Below are positions 1 through 7,173 of a stretch of 64,000 bases of DNA, in pieces (the stretch's first letter is position 1; every line of letters begins with the position of its first letter). Source of the DNA: Paenibacillus catalpae (lineage in GTDB: Bacteria > Bacillota > Bacilli > Paenibacillales > Paenibacillaceae); contig NZ_FOMT01000006.1 of the NCBI RefSeq assembly GCF_900112695.1, forward strand, positions 548,148 through 612,147, given 5' to 3'. The position numbers and the translations under genes are program-made. Below the pieces are notes generated by a model, which did not search any database, was not told the DNA's origin, and saw only the letters and a program-made list of their open reading frames with translations.

Positions 1-40
1 CCCGTCAAAGCGATATGTTCGCCATGACGGGGCTTTTTAC
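1..40 (+). terminator. Terminator of a gene left of the window
   Basis: Arms CCCGTCA and TGACGGG enclose a 17-nt loop and are followed by GCTTTTTAC. This is a Rho-independent terminator shape ending a + strand transcript that starts before the window. The upstream gene itself cannot be seen. Confidence 0.7.
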
Positions 41-65
41 TGTCCAGTGAGCATAGGAAGGATGA

Positions 66-350
66 TGGCACGGGAGTTAAGGTCCCTGAGGGACCTTAAG
101 AGCGGAGAAAGAGCAGCTGGTTAGGCAGTTAAGGTCCCTAAAGGACCTTAAGGTTGATGGAATGGTAGTGTAGGCGGTCGAAATGGACGGTGGCGTGGGA
201 GTTAAGGTCCCTGAGGGACCTTCAGAGCGGAGAAAGAGCAGCTGGTTAGGTAGTTAAGGTCCCTGAAGGACCTTAAGGTTGACGGAATGGTAGTGTAGGC
301 GGTCGAAATGGACCGTGGTATGGTATTTAAGGTCCCAGAAGGACCTTAAA
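66..350. repeat. 125-bp tandem repeat of TTAAGGTCC palindromes
   Basis: Five palindromes with arms TTAAGGTCC/GGACCTTAA and 3- to 5-nt loops start at 77, 129, 202, 254 and 327. The 77/202/327 and 129/254 series both have a period of exactly 125 bp, so this is a tandem duplication of a two-hairpin unit with a partial third copy. The spacer text (GCGGAGAAAGAGCAGCTGG and GTGTAGGCGGTCGAAATGG) repeats with few changes. A related copy lies at 5744-5815, beside the first DUF559 gene. No real gene is supported here; the open frames in this stretch are repeat-derived. Confidence 0.9.
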
Positions 351-366
351 GTTGCTGGATTGAGTA

Positions 367-446
367 GGTCATCAGTGGGCGTCAGGCCCACGCGATGACC
401 AACATCCTTCTGCCCGCCCCCACAAGTGCTGGCGGATGGGGGCGGG
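367..446. other. Two adjacent GC-rich hairpins
   Basis: GGTCATC (367-373) pairs with GATGACC (394-400) around an inner GTGGG/CCCAC stem. CCCGCCCCC (413-421) then pairs with GGGGGCGGG (438-446). Neither has a T-run, so they are not ordinary terminators. They continue the chain of palindromes that fills 60-590. Confidence 0.65.
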
Positions 447-460
447 GACTGGTTGAAGGG

Positions 461-586
461 GCGGAGAGAAAAGATCATTCTGGAGAAATGGAATGCTCGC
501 CTTTGCAGGCGAATTCTAACGATAGCATCGTTAAATTCAAGGAATTCGTCTGCAACAGCGATCGGAAGAATGATCTTTTCTCGCAG
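461..586. repeat. Structured intergenic element, copy A
   Basis: About 126 bp folding into nested stems: 466-481 with 567-582 (16 perfect pairs), 503-508 with 550-555 continuing through 509-516 with 542-549, and a top hairpin 517-523 with 527-533. A second copy lies at 50770-50895. Both share loop or flank text (GCGGAG, TTCTGGAGAA, TCGCCTTTG, AGCGATCGGAAGAA, CGCAGC) while the stems differ in sequence and still pair. Family unknown to me; it could be an RNA or a mobile hairpin. Confidence 0.75.
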
Positions 587-670
587 CCTTGCCCTTCCTT
601 GCCCAGACTTTAGCCCTATCATCCTCCAGTAATTCCCTCTCAAATTTATTAAGATTTTCTTATACTCGGA

Positions 671-699
671 ACTTTTCCTGCCTTCTAGTAGTCTATAAT
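671..699 (+). promoter_or_regulatory. Probable sigma-A promoter
   Basis: A perfect -10 TATAAT lies at 694-699, about 40 bp before the start codon at 740. The -35 region (671-676) is a poor match, so the promoter rests on the -10 alone. Confidence 0.5.
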
Positions 700-739
700 G
701 AGTAGATTAATAGATTAGATTAGGAGAGTTGCTATAACG

Positions 740-3457
740 ATGAGTAAGTTACATAACAGCAAAGTTCGGCAGACGGGTAGCCTAGGCAAGAAAATCGCGG
801 TTGTCGTAATCGGTGGTACATTGCTAGCACAACCAGTCTCGTCAGCTATTTCTTTCGATTGGAATCCCCTCCAGGTTGGAACCGCAGCAGCTGCTACGGC
901 ACAGCCGTCCCTGAAGCTTCTCCAGCAGTCCTATGTTACGGCTGGCGCGCAAAGAATGGATTATCTGTGGACAACGACACGCAGCGGAAAAGCTGCTAAA
1001 GCGAATATTCATGTCATTGAAGTAGATTTATCGAATCCTTATGTAAGCTTGGACGTCATGAGCGGCAAGAACGACACCATCGGCAAGCTGAATACGGTTA
1101 TGAACATGACAAAAGAAAACGGCGCAGTTGCAGGTATTAACGCCGATGTTTTCATCACAACAACGGAAGGCTCGCCAATGGGCGCGCAAGTTACAAGCGG
1201 AACGCTGATGACCAGCCCGATGCAAATCAAAGGCATGTATGCTTTTGCCGTGACAAAAGACCGTAAGCCAACGATCGACAGCTTTACGTTTGACGGCACG
1301 GTGATGTCCGCAGACGGCTCGAGCTTTGTCCTGACAGGCCTCAACCAGTCTGCGTATATGCCAGAGGGCGGTACATCGAACTACAGCCATGCCAATGCCC
1401 TGTTTATCTACAACAGCGCCTGGGGCGGCGCAGAGCGTCCTAAGAACTCTTCTGCAACGCCTACGGAGGCATTGGTCGTGGGCGGGGTTGTTCAGCAAAT
1501 CTCGGAAGGCAAACCGCTAACAGGGGCTATTCCTGCAGACGGCTATATCCTTCGCGGTCATGGTACCGCGGCTAAATTTATTGTGGAACACCTGCAGGTA
1601 GGCCAGGCGGTGACGTCGGATTATTCGCTCGTATCTGCAACAACGGGTCAAAAGGTAGATCCTTCGTCCTTTGAGATGCTGGTTGGCGGTCATACGATTC
1701 TCGTAAATAACGGCGCGGCAGCATCCTTCTCCCGCGATATTACCGGGGTCAGCGGATCGTCATACGTATCCCGCTCGGCTGTAGGGTACTCCAAAGACGG
1801 CACCAAGGTCTATCTGATTACAAGCGAGGACTACGGCGACAGCACGGGTCTTAACTTGAAAGAATTGCAGCAGGTAATGGTGAAGCTTGGCGTATACAAA
1901 GGGATTAACCTGGACGGCGGCGGTTCCACAACAATGATCGACAGACCGCTTGGCGAGACAGCGGTACGCCTTGCCCATTCCACGCAATATGAGACGACAC
2001 AGCGCAGTGTTGCGAACGGCATCGGGGTATTCACAACCGCTCCACAGGGTAATTTGAAAGGCATTGCGATTAGCGGTTCGAATGTTCTTTTTGTCGGACA
2101 AAAGGCCAGCTTCTCGGTAAAAGGCTATGACACGTACTATAATCCTTACACCGTAGACGGATCTAATGCTGCCTGGAGCGGCTCTGCCGCTGGCATAGGT
2201 ACATTTAACGGCAATACGTTTACGGCTGCTAAGCCCGGCTCAACGAAGATTACAGTCAAATCCGGTTCGGTTACAGCGACTTACCCGGTGGAAGTCATCG
2301 GCAAGGATCAGATTGCTGAGCTGAAGCTTGACACGGCGGCTGGCGCATTGTCGAATGGCGCGACAGTCTCCATTCCGGTGAAAGTCACACTGAAAAACGG
2401 CAAAACCTATAAGCTGTCAGGCGATTCGCTGAAATGGGAGTTTACAGGCTTTACCGCAACGGCGAGCGGCGATACTTTGACGGTTAATTCCGTAAACCAA
2501 GGTGCCACAACAGGATACGCGATCGGACGTTACGACGGTTATCCGACGATGATTCCGTTCACGCAAGGCGGTTCAGAGAAGACGCTGGAGAACTTTGAAA
2601 ATGTAAATTATGGCATTAATTCACAGGTGACGCCTGCTGCTACCACAACGGGAAGCGTCAAGCTGGTGACGGATATACCGGGTCAAACGTCCGGAAAAGC
2701 ACTGCAAATTTCCTATGACTTTAGTGCCGGTACCGGTACAAAAGCGGTATATGCCCAGTTCAATGGCACCTCCGGCAAATCGGTTGAAGGCTCGCCGGTA
2801 TCGATGACTATGGATGTATACGGCGACAAGAGCCTTAACTGGCTGCGTGCCGAATTTATCGATGCGAATGGTACTGCCCATCTTGTTGATCTGGCGAAGC
2901 AGCTGGATTGGACAGGCTGGAAATCGGTAAAAGCCGATCTGTCCGGCAAAGGAATGGCTTATCCGGTCAAGCTTAAGCGGGTTTATGTAGTAACAACGCC
3001 TGACGGCCAGGATGAGCGTGCAGCGACAGGTACTGTAGGCCTGGATAATATCAAGCTGCAATATGCCGCAACGGCTACAACTCCGACCAAGGGCCATATC
3101 GAGATGACAATCGGCAAGAAATCGGCAGTATCCAACGGCAAAACGATTGCAATGGAGGTTGCTCCTTTTGAGACGGGTGGTACGACTTATGTACCGATTC
3201 GTTTCGTAACCGATGCGATGGGCGTTACGCTAAAATGGGACAATAAGCTCAATCGCGTTACGGTTCTGAATGGCTCGAAGATGCTTGAAATGGTTATTGG
3301 CAAAAAGGAAATAATTATCAATGGCGCGCTCTCTGAGACAGAAGTTGCTCCTATCATCAAGAACGGAAGAACGTTAATTCCGATCCGGTTATTTTCCGAA
3401 AAGCTGGGACTAAAGGTCACCTACGACAGCAAAACGAAAAAGATTGCCATCGATTAG
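740..3457 (+). CDS. Secreted phosphodiester glycosidase-like protein with CuAO-N repeats
   Basis: A 905-aa exported protein. A basic N-terminus and hydrophobic stretch (residues about 17-38) form a signal peptide. Residues about 115-430 look like the phosphodiester glycosidase (NAGPA, N-acetylglucosamine-1-phosphodiester alpha-N-acetylglucosaminidase) domain, ending in the conserved INLDGGGSTT (about 389-398). An Ig-like (Big_2 type) domain (about 440-530) and a beta-rich, carbohydrate-binding-like region (about 615-780) follow. Two copper amine oxidase N-type repeats, each with a VPIR- or IPIR-like core, end the protein (about 787-905). A role in cell-surface or exopolysaccharide modification is inferred; the substrate is unknown. 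Its own promoter lies upstream and degS follows after a 160-bp gap. ATG at 740 is preceded by AGGAGAG. Confidence 0.85.
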   Translation: MSKLHNSKVRQTGSLGKKIAVVVIGGTLLAQPVSSAISFDWNPLQVGTAAAATAQPSLKLLQQSYVTAGAQRMDYLWTTTRSGKAAKANIHVIEVDLSNPYVSLDVMSGKNDTIGKLNTVMNMTKENGAVAGINADVFITTTEGSPMGAQVTSGTLMTSPMQIKGMYAFAVTKDRKPTIDSFTFDGTVMSADGSSFVLTGLNQSAYMPEGGTSNYSHANALFIYNSAWGGAERPKNSSATPTEALVVGGVVQQISEGKPLTGAIPADGYILRGHGTAAKFIVEHLQVGQAVTSDYSLVSATTGQKVDPSSFEMLVGGHTILVNNGAAASFSRDITGVSGSSYVSRSAVGYSKDGTKVYLITSEDYGDSTGLNLKELQQVMVKLGVYKGINLDGGGSTTMIDRPLGETAVRLAHSTQYETTQRSVANGIGVFTTAPQGNLKGIAISGSNVLFVGQKASFSVKGYDTYYNPYTVDGSNAAWSGSAAGIGTFNGNTFTAAKPGSTKITVKSGSVTATYPVEVIGKDQIAELKLDTAAGALSNGATVSIPVKVTLKNGKTYKLSGDSLKWEFTGFTATASGDTLTVNSVNQGATTGYAIGRYDGYPTMIPFTQGGSEKTLENFENVNYGINSQVTPAATTTGSVKLVTDIPGQTSGKALQISYDFSAGTGTKAVYAQFNGTSGKSVEGSPVSMTMDVYGDKSLNWLRAEFIDANGTAHLVDLAKQLDWTGWKSVKADLSGKGMAYPVKLKRVYVVTTPDGQDERAATGTVGLDNIKLQYAATATTPTKGHIEMTIGKKSAVSNGKTIAMEVAPFETGGTTYVPIRFVTDAMGVTLKWDNKLNRVTVLNGSKMLEMVIGKKEIIINGALSETEVAPIIKNGRTLIPIRLFSEKLGLKVTYDSKTKKIAID

Positions 3458-3482
3458 GTGTGGACGAACGGCCGCCAATCTG

Positions 3483-3491
3483 TGTTATGAT
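3483..3491 (+). promoter_or_regulatory. Extended -10 promoter of degSU
   Basis: TGT followed by TATGAT (3486-3491) is an extended -10 with no good -35. It lies just before the leader element at 3517, so the degS transcript would carry that element. Confidence 0.4.
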
Positions 3492-3516
3492 AGGGGAGAA
3501 TAGCCTTCTACAAGGT

Positions 3517-3573
3517 AAAACGGCTTTGCCGTCCTTTGATAGTTAAGAGCGTTTCAATCCGGAGAATTCTAAG
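3517..3573 (+). promoter_or_regulatory. Leader element shared with ftsE, copy 1
   Basis: This 57-nt stretch matches 38248-38304 (before ftsE) at 48 of 57 aligned columns, including GAGCGTTTCA and TCCGGAGAATTCTAAG. A small GGC/GCC hairpin starts it. Downstream, CTCTA near 3574 can pair with TAGAG near 3604, enclosing the AAGGAG at 3583. I do not recognise it as a known riboswitch. Confidence 0.7.
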
Positions 3574-3619
3574 CTCTATTATAAGGAGAAATTTTTATAT
3601 TATTAGAGTTTGAGAAAGG

Positions 3620-4792
3620 TTGCCGATTGTTTTGGACCAGCACATCGTCGATATTAATAATGTGATTACAAATGCGATCTCCGTTATGGAGGACAGTAAA
3701 CTACAAATTTACGAAATATGTGAGTCGGCGCGTCAGGAGTTGGAATCGCTTGGCCAGGAGCTCGAGATTGTGTTGGCAGAAACGCTAACCACAATTGAAC
3801 GAGTTGACCAGCTCGAGCAGGACTATCGGCGCGCCCGCATCCGGTTGACTGAAGTTAGCCGTGACTTTGTTCGATATAAAGAAGAGGACATCAAAACCGC
3901 CTATGAGAAGGCAACTCAAATTCAGCTTGATCTGATGGTCTACCGGGAGAAAGAGGCTTATTTAAAAACTCGCCGGGATGATCTGCAGAAGCGGGTTCGC
4001 AATGTTGAGAAGTCGATCGAACGGGCGGAGACGATTGCCTCGCAAATTAATGTAGTACTCCAATATTTGTCCGGCGACCTTAACCAAGTGTCGCGCATAT
4101 TGGAGTCGGCGAAGACGAGACAGATGATTGGACTCAAAATCATTGTGGCGCAAGAGGAAGAACGGAAACGGATTTCACGCGAAATCCATGACGGACCGGC
4201 CCAATCGCTCGCCAATATCGTGCTTCGAACAGAAATTGTAGAAAGAATGCTTATAAAGAAGGAATTTCAATTGGTACAGGACGAATTATTAGATCTGAAG
4301 GGTCAGGTTCGTTCCGGGCTGGAGGAAATACGTAAAATTATTTTCAATCTGCGCCCGATGGCCTTGGATGATTTGGGTCTTGTACCTGCACTTCGCAAGT
4401 TCGCTCATGACTTCGAGGATAAGACGAAGATCCGGACGATCTTCGAGCTTAACGGAAAAGAAGTCAGAATGCCGTCAGCCATGGAAGCTGGGGTATTCCG
4501 CCTTGTTCAGGAAGCGTTCACCAATGCACAGAAGCATGCAAGAGCATCCTTTATTACTCTGGAGGTTGCTTTTACGACAGAGACGGTCACGATTACAATC
4601 GTGGATAACGGTATTGGATTCCAGACCGAACAGACGGAAGTACATGCGCAGAATAACTCCCATTTTGGCTTGATAGGCATGCGCGAGCGTGTAGATCTTC
4701 TTGAAGGGAGGATGGAAATCGACTCAAAAATAGGACACGGGACGAAGATTATAGTCAACATCCCCATTTCAGTAGAGAGTAGAAAGGAGTAA
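3620..4792 (+). CDS. degS: Sensor histidine kinase DegS
   Basis: A 390-aa cytoplasmic histidine kinase of the NarL/DegS type, with no membrane segment. An N-terminal coiled-coil sensor region (about 1-175) is followed by the HisKA_3 dimerisation box REIHDGPAQS with the likely phospho-acceptor His190. The HATPase domain has an N-box (EAFTNAQKHA, about 295) and a G-box (DNGIGF, about 333). It phosphorylates DegU, controlling the switch between motility/competence and exoenzyme production in Bacilli. The start is uncertain: TTG at 3620 abuts the GAGAAAGG ribosome-binding site, and TTG at 3632 has better spacing. The leader element shared with ftsE precedes it. degU follows after 8 nt, with its RBS overlapping the degS 3' end. 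Confidence 0.95.
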   Translation: MPIVLDQHIVDINNVITNAISVMEDSKLQIYEICESARQELESLGQELEIVLAETLTTIERVDQLEQDYRRARIRLTEVSRDFVRYKEEDIKTAYEKATQIQLDLMVYREKEAYLKTRRDDLQKRVRNVEKSIERAETIASQINVVLQYLSGDLNQVSRILESAKTRQMIGLKIIVAQEEERKRISREIHDGPAQSLANIVLRTEIVERMLIKKEFQLVQDELLDLKGQVRSGLEEIRKIIFNLRPMALDDLGLVPALRKFAHDFEDKTKIRTIFELNGKEVRMPSAMEAGVFRLVQEAFTNAQKHARASFITLEVAFTTETVTITIVDNGIGFQTEQTEVHAQNNSHFGLIGMRERVDLLEGRMEIDSKIGHGTKIIVNIPISVESRKE

Positions 4793-4800
4793 GATGACGA

Positions 4801-5529
4801 ATGAACCAGGCAGCGCCGGCTAGTAAGCGCAAGATTAAAGTATTGCTTGCGGACGATCACCAACTTTTCCGCGAAGGGCTTAAACGGATTTTAAACATGG
4901 AAGACGATCTTGAAGTAATCGGGGAATGCGGGGACGGCATTCAAGTACTCGAGTTTTGCAATCACACGATTCCGGAAATCGTGCTCATGGATATTAACAT
5001 GCCAATCGAGAACGGTGTTGTAACAACCGAGCGACTGAAAACGATTTTCCCTGATGTGAAAGTTATTATTCTATCTATTCACGATGATGAAAGCTACGTA
5101 TTCGAGACACTCCGCAAAGGGGCTACAGGCTACCTGCTGAAGGATATGGAAGCAGAGTCTCTGATTAACGCAATCCGTTCCGTTGTGAACGGTCATGCCT
5201 ATATCCATCCGAAGGTGACAGGCAAGCTGATCAACCAGCTGCGCCGTATGACTTACCTGGACGAGATGGGCGTTATCTCCGGAGCTGCAGCGGGCATGGA
5301 GCCGGGAGTGAAATTTGTAGCGGGCGAAGACAATCCGCTGACACGCCGCGAAGCGGAAGTACTGCGTCTTATGGCTGAGGGCAAGAGCAATAAGATGATT
5401 GGCGAGTATTTGTTCATTAGCGAAAAAACCGTTAAAAACCATGTAAGCAGCATTTTGCAGAAGATGGAGGTTGACGACCGTACGCAAGCGGTTATTCAAT
5501 CCATCAAATTTGGCTGGGTAACACTGTAG
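4801..5529 (+). CDS. degU: Response regulator DegU
   Basis: A 242-aa NarL-family response regulator. The receiver domain covers residues about 12-130, with acidic residues D18/D19 and phospho-acceptor D64 in VLMDINMP. A linker leads to a LuxR-type helix-turn-helix (about 179-240, motif LTRREAEVLRLMAEGKSNK). It is the cognate partner of DegS in the same operon. The start at 4801 has AAAGGAG 11 nt upstream. An ATG at 4794 is out of frame. Synteny with comF and flagellar genes matches B. subtilis and supports DegU over other NarL regulators. Confidence 0.95.
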   Translation: MNQAAPASKRKIKVLLADDHQLFREGLKRILNMEDDLEVIGECGDGIQVLEFCNHTIPEIVLMDINMPIENGVVTTERLKTIFPDVKVIILSIHDDESYVFETLRKGATGYLLKDMEAESLINAIRSVVNGHAYIHPKVTGKLINQLRRMTYLDEMGVISGAAAGMEPGVKFVAGEDNPLTRREAEVLRLMAEGKSNKMIGEYLFISEKTVKNHVSSILQKMEVDDRTQAVIQSIKFGWVTL

Positions 5530-5699
5530 CCGGGGGCTAGCTAGTTTCACACGCAAAGTGCGCTCTAAGCGCACAGGAGGCGAGGGGCTCGATCGAAGGC
5601 AGACCAAAGCTGCATGCGAGAGGCAGGAACCCGGTGAAGAGCGGCCCGCCGTCAGGCGACCCGAAGTCAGAGCAGGTCTGGTTACAGGTACATAATAGA
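5530..5699 (+). other. GC-rich structured 3' region after degU
   Basis: About 170 nt between degU and its terminator hold no gene. They open with a perfect hairpin, GTGCGCT-CTA-AGCGCAC (near 5558-5574), and are purine-rich with several self-complementary pieces. This could be a long 3' UTR, a processed small RNA or a decayed structured RNA. Nothing decides between these. Confidence 0.4.
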
Positions 5700-5728
5700 G
5701 TCCCGTGTCGTAGACGCGGGATTTTTTT
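5700..5728 (+). terminator. Terminator of degSU
   Basis: TCCCGTGTC and GACGCGGGA pair around GTA (one mismatch) and run into seven Ts. A standard Rho-independent terminator. Confidence 0.85.
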
Positions 5729-5743
5729 GTGTTTTGGTGAGAG

Positions 5744-5815
5744 CATGGGAAGCGTGGGAGTTAAGGTCCCTGAGGGAGCTTAAAGGCGTCGGAGTGGCCT
5801 ACGACTGTCGAAGTT
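5744..5815. repeat. Dispersed copy of the TTAAGGTCC repeat
   Basis: GCGTGGGAGTTAAGGTCCC matches 193-211, and the palindrome ends in a one-base-changed arm (5761-5783). Text to about 5815 (GGAGTGG, CTGTCGAAGT) also resembles the 160-190 spacer. It overlaps the last few codons of the neighbouring DUF559 reading frame. Confidence 0.7.
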
Positions 5816-6414
5816 GTGAGGTAAGAGTATAAAAACGAACTCGGGAGCTGCCGCTGGAGGCTGGGGCAAGGAGCTTCTTTTCAACTAATTCCTTCAAAAG
5901 TGATCGAGCAGCTTTATTACCAACTTGGAGCAACGTTTTAACCTCTTTCGGAGAAATCTTGCTGCAGCGTAAGGTTAGTCTCGGGAGCAAGACTGAAGAG
6001 TTTGCCGAACAGCTGCTGGATGAATTGCTGGCATTGGCGTGGTTTGTTTTTCACATCGTCGTAGGAGAAACGGATAACCGTCCAGCCGTCCAGGATGAAA
6101 TGATTTTGTCGCATAAGGTTGTCAGCAAATTGTCTGCGGTCGGTGTCCCGGTGATGCGGGCCGTAGCCGTCGATTTCGATACAGATTTTGTAGGGCTTAC
6201 GAAGATAGGCATAGTCCAGAAAACGCGGGCCGTCTTTGTAATCATTGACTTCAAATTCAGCATGCAGATGTTCCAAGTGTCCGATTGCTGGCCACCAGAC
6301 CTTTTTCAGAAAAATATCCTCGGCATGCCGCTCCTCCTCGAGCCTTCGTTTGCGTTCTCCTCCACTGGATGCAAATTGGGAAGTTAACCATTGATCATAT
6401 TGAGCTTCCAGCAT
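5799..6414 (-). pseudogene. DUF559 Vsr-like endonuclease, copy 1, frameshifted
   Basis: Minus-strand reading from ATG at 6414 gives a 158-aa protein with a basic N-terminal helix (ERKRRLEEERHAE), then KVWWP, and the DUF559/Vsr-like core CIEIDGYGPHHRD with a later GWTVIRFSYDDV. The frame closes at 5938. A second overlapping frame (5990-5799) carries ISPKEVKTLL and a winged-helix-like tail matching the C-terminus of copy 2 (IRPKDVSDHL). A +1 shift near 5940-5980 restores about 205 aa, so the gene is frameshifted or the read has an error. The RBS TAAGGAGGGA is identical to copy 2. Function unknown; a DNA nuclease fold with a DNA-binding tail is inferred. TTAAGGTCC palindromes flank its 3' end. 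Confidence 0.75.
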
Positions 6415-6429
6415 TCGAGATCCCTCCTT

Positions 6430-6490
6430 AGCAAAATAAAAAGCACACTACTCTCTCCCGTTAGAAAACGGAAATAGAGCGGTGTGCTTC
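6430..6490 (-). terminator. Terminator-like hairpin in the DUF559 copy 1 leader
   Basis: Read on the minus strand, AAGCACAC (6489-6482) pairs with GTGTGCTT (6448-6441) around an inner CCGTT/AACGG, followed by TTTATTTT. The RBS of copy 1 starts only a few bases later. No minus-strand gene lies upstream, so this suggests attenuation rather than the end of another gene. Copy 2 has the same layout. Confidence 0.7.
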
Positions 6491-6618
6491 ACGCGCCAAA
6501 TATATTTGTATTTATTTTACATCAGGCTAATTGGCATGTCGATCGCATATTTTGTCTGTCTTGTCCTTGTGTCCGTAACCACTAGGCGCATAACGGCATA
6601 TATTGTCACAAAGAGGAG

Positions 6619-7071
6619 GTGGCCGACCTGATTACGATTTTACTCCTTGTGATAGGCTGTTATGCTTTGGCCGCCGCATCGGTGCATGTGGCTTATAGGC
6701 TTAGGAGAAACAAGGCGCGTGAAAGCAAGCATTATGTTCTTGTCGCCCATGACCAGCATATGAAGATGGAGATGTTTCTTCGCCAGTTTTCTTCGTATTC
6801 GCGCAGAATGGGGACGGATGTCCAGCTTACGGTTGTAGATAGTCACTCGGCTGACGAGACTGCTCAGATTGTAGACCGACTCCGGAAAGAGAACGGGAAT
6901 ATTACGGTTTTTGCGGATGAAGGTTTAAAAGATCGTAAGCGCTCACATCGAGACGATTCTTCCGCAGGTCTCATATGGATGCTTACAAACGAAGGAATTG
7001 TGAGTAAGCCGGACCAGGCTATTCTTGTGGATTTGCAGAATCCTTCGGATTTGTCGAAAATGCCGTTTTGA
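6619..7071 (+). CDS. Small membrane-anchored protein, GT2-like remnant
   Basis: About 150 aa. An N-terminal membrane segment (residues about 4-25) is followed by a basic stop-transfer stretch (RLRRNKARESK), then a cytoplasmic domain. The pattern LVAHDQHMKMEMFLRQF ... VVDSHSADETAQIVDRL resembles the first half of a family 2 glycosyltransferase fold (nucleotide-binding strand and S-x-DET helix), but no catalytic half is present. I would not assign an enzyme activity. GTG at 6619 abuts GAGGAG; CTG at 6628 would have better spacing, so the start is open. It sits between two hairpins with AAGCACACC stems, directly upstream of comFA. Confidence 0.65.
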   Translation: MADLITILLLVIGCYALAAASVHVAYRLRRNKARESKHYVLVAHDQHMKMEMFLRQFSSYSRRMGTDVQLTVVDSHSADETAQIVDRLRKENGNITVFADEGLKDRKRSHRDDSSAGLIWMLTNEGIVSKPDQAILVDLQNPSDLSKMPF

Positions 7072-7104
7072 GCTATAATGGGACCTAATTGAAAGTACGG
7101 AGTG

Positions 7105-7151
7105 AAGCACACCCCGATGATGCGATTCGCGTCATTGAGGTGTGCTTTTTT
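7105..7151 (+). terminator. Terminator before comFA
   Basis: AAGCACACC (7105-7113) pairs with GGTGTGCTT (7139-7147), with inner ATGA/TCAT and GCGA/TCGC stems, then a T-run. It overlaps the first 15 codons of the longest comFA frame, which argues that translation starts downstream at 7174. It probably ends the 6619 transcript and may also attenuate comFA. Confidence 0.85.
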
Positions 7152-7173
7152 GCGTGTGCAGGGAGGGGTGTGG

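Noticed and set aside
254..643. Minus-strand 129-aa frame in the repeat region
   Set aside because: Lies wholly inside palindromic repeats; no RBS and no protein-like composition.
5580..5700. Cobalamin riboswitch-like pieces (GGTGAAG, GCGGCCCGCC, GAAGTC)
   Set aside because: No full B12 box and no same-strand gene downstream of the terminator; the order fits only loosely.
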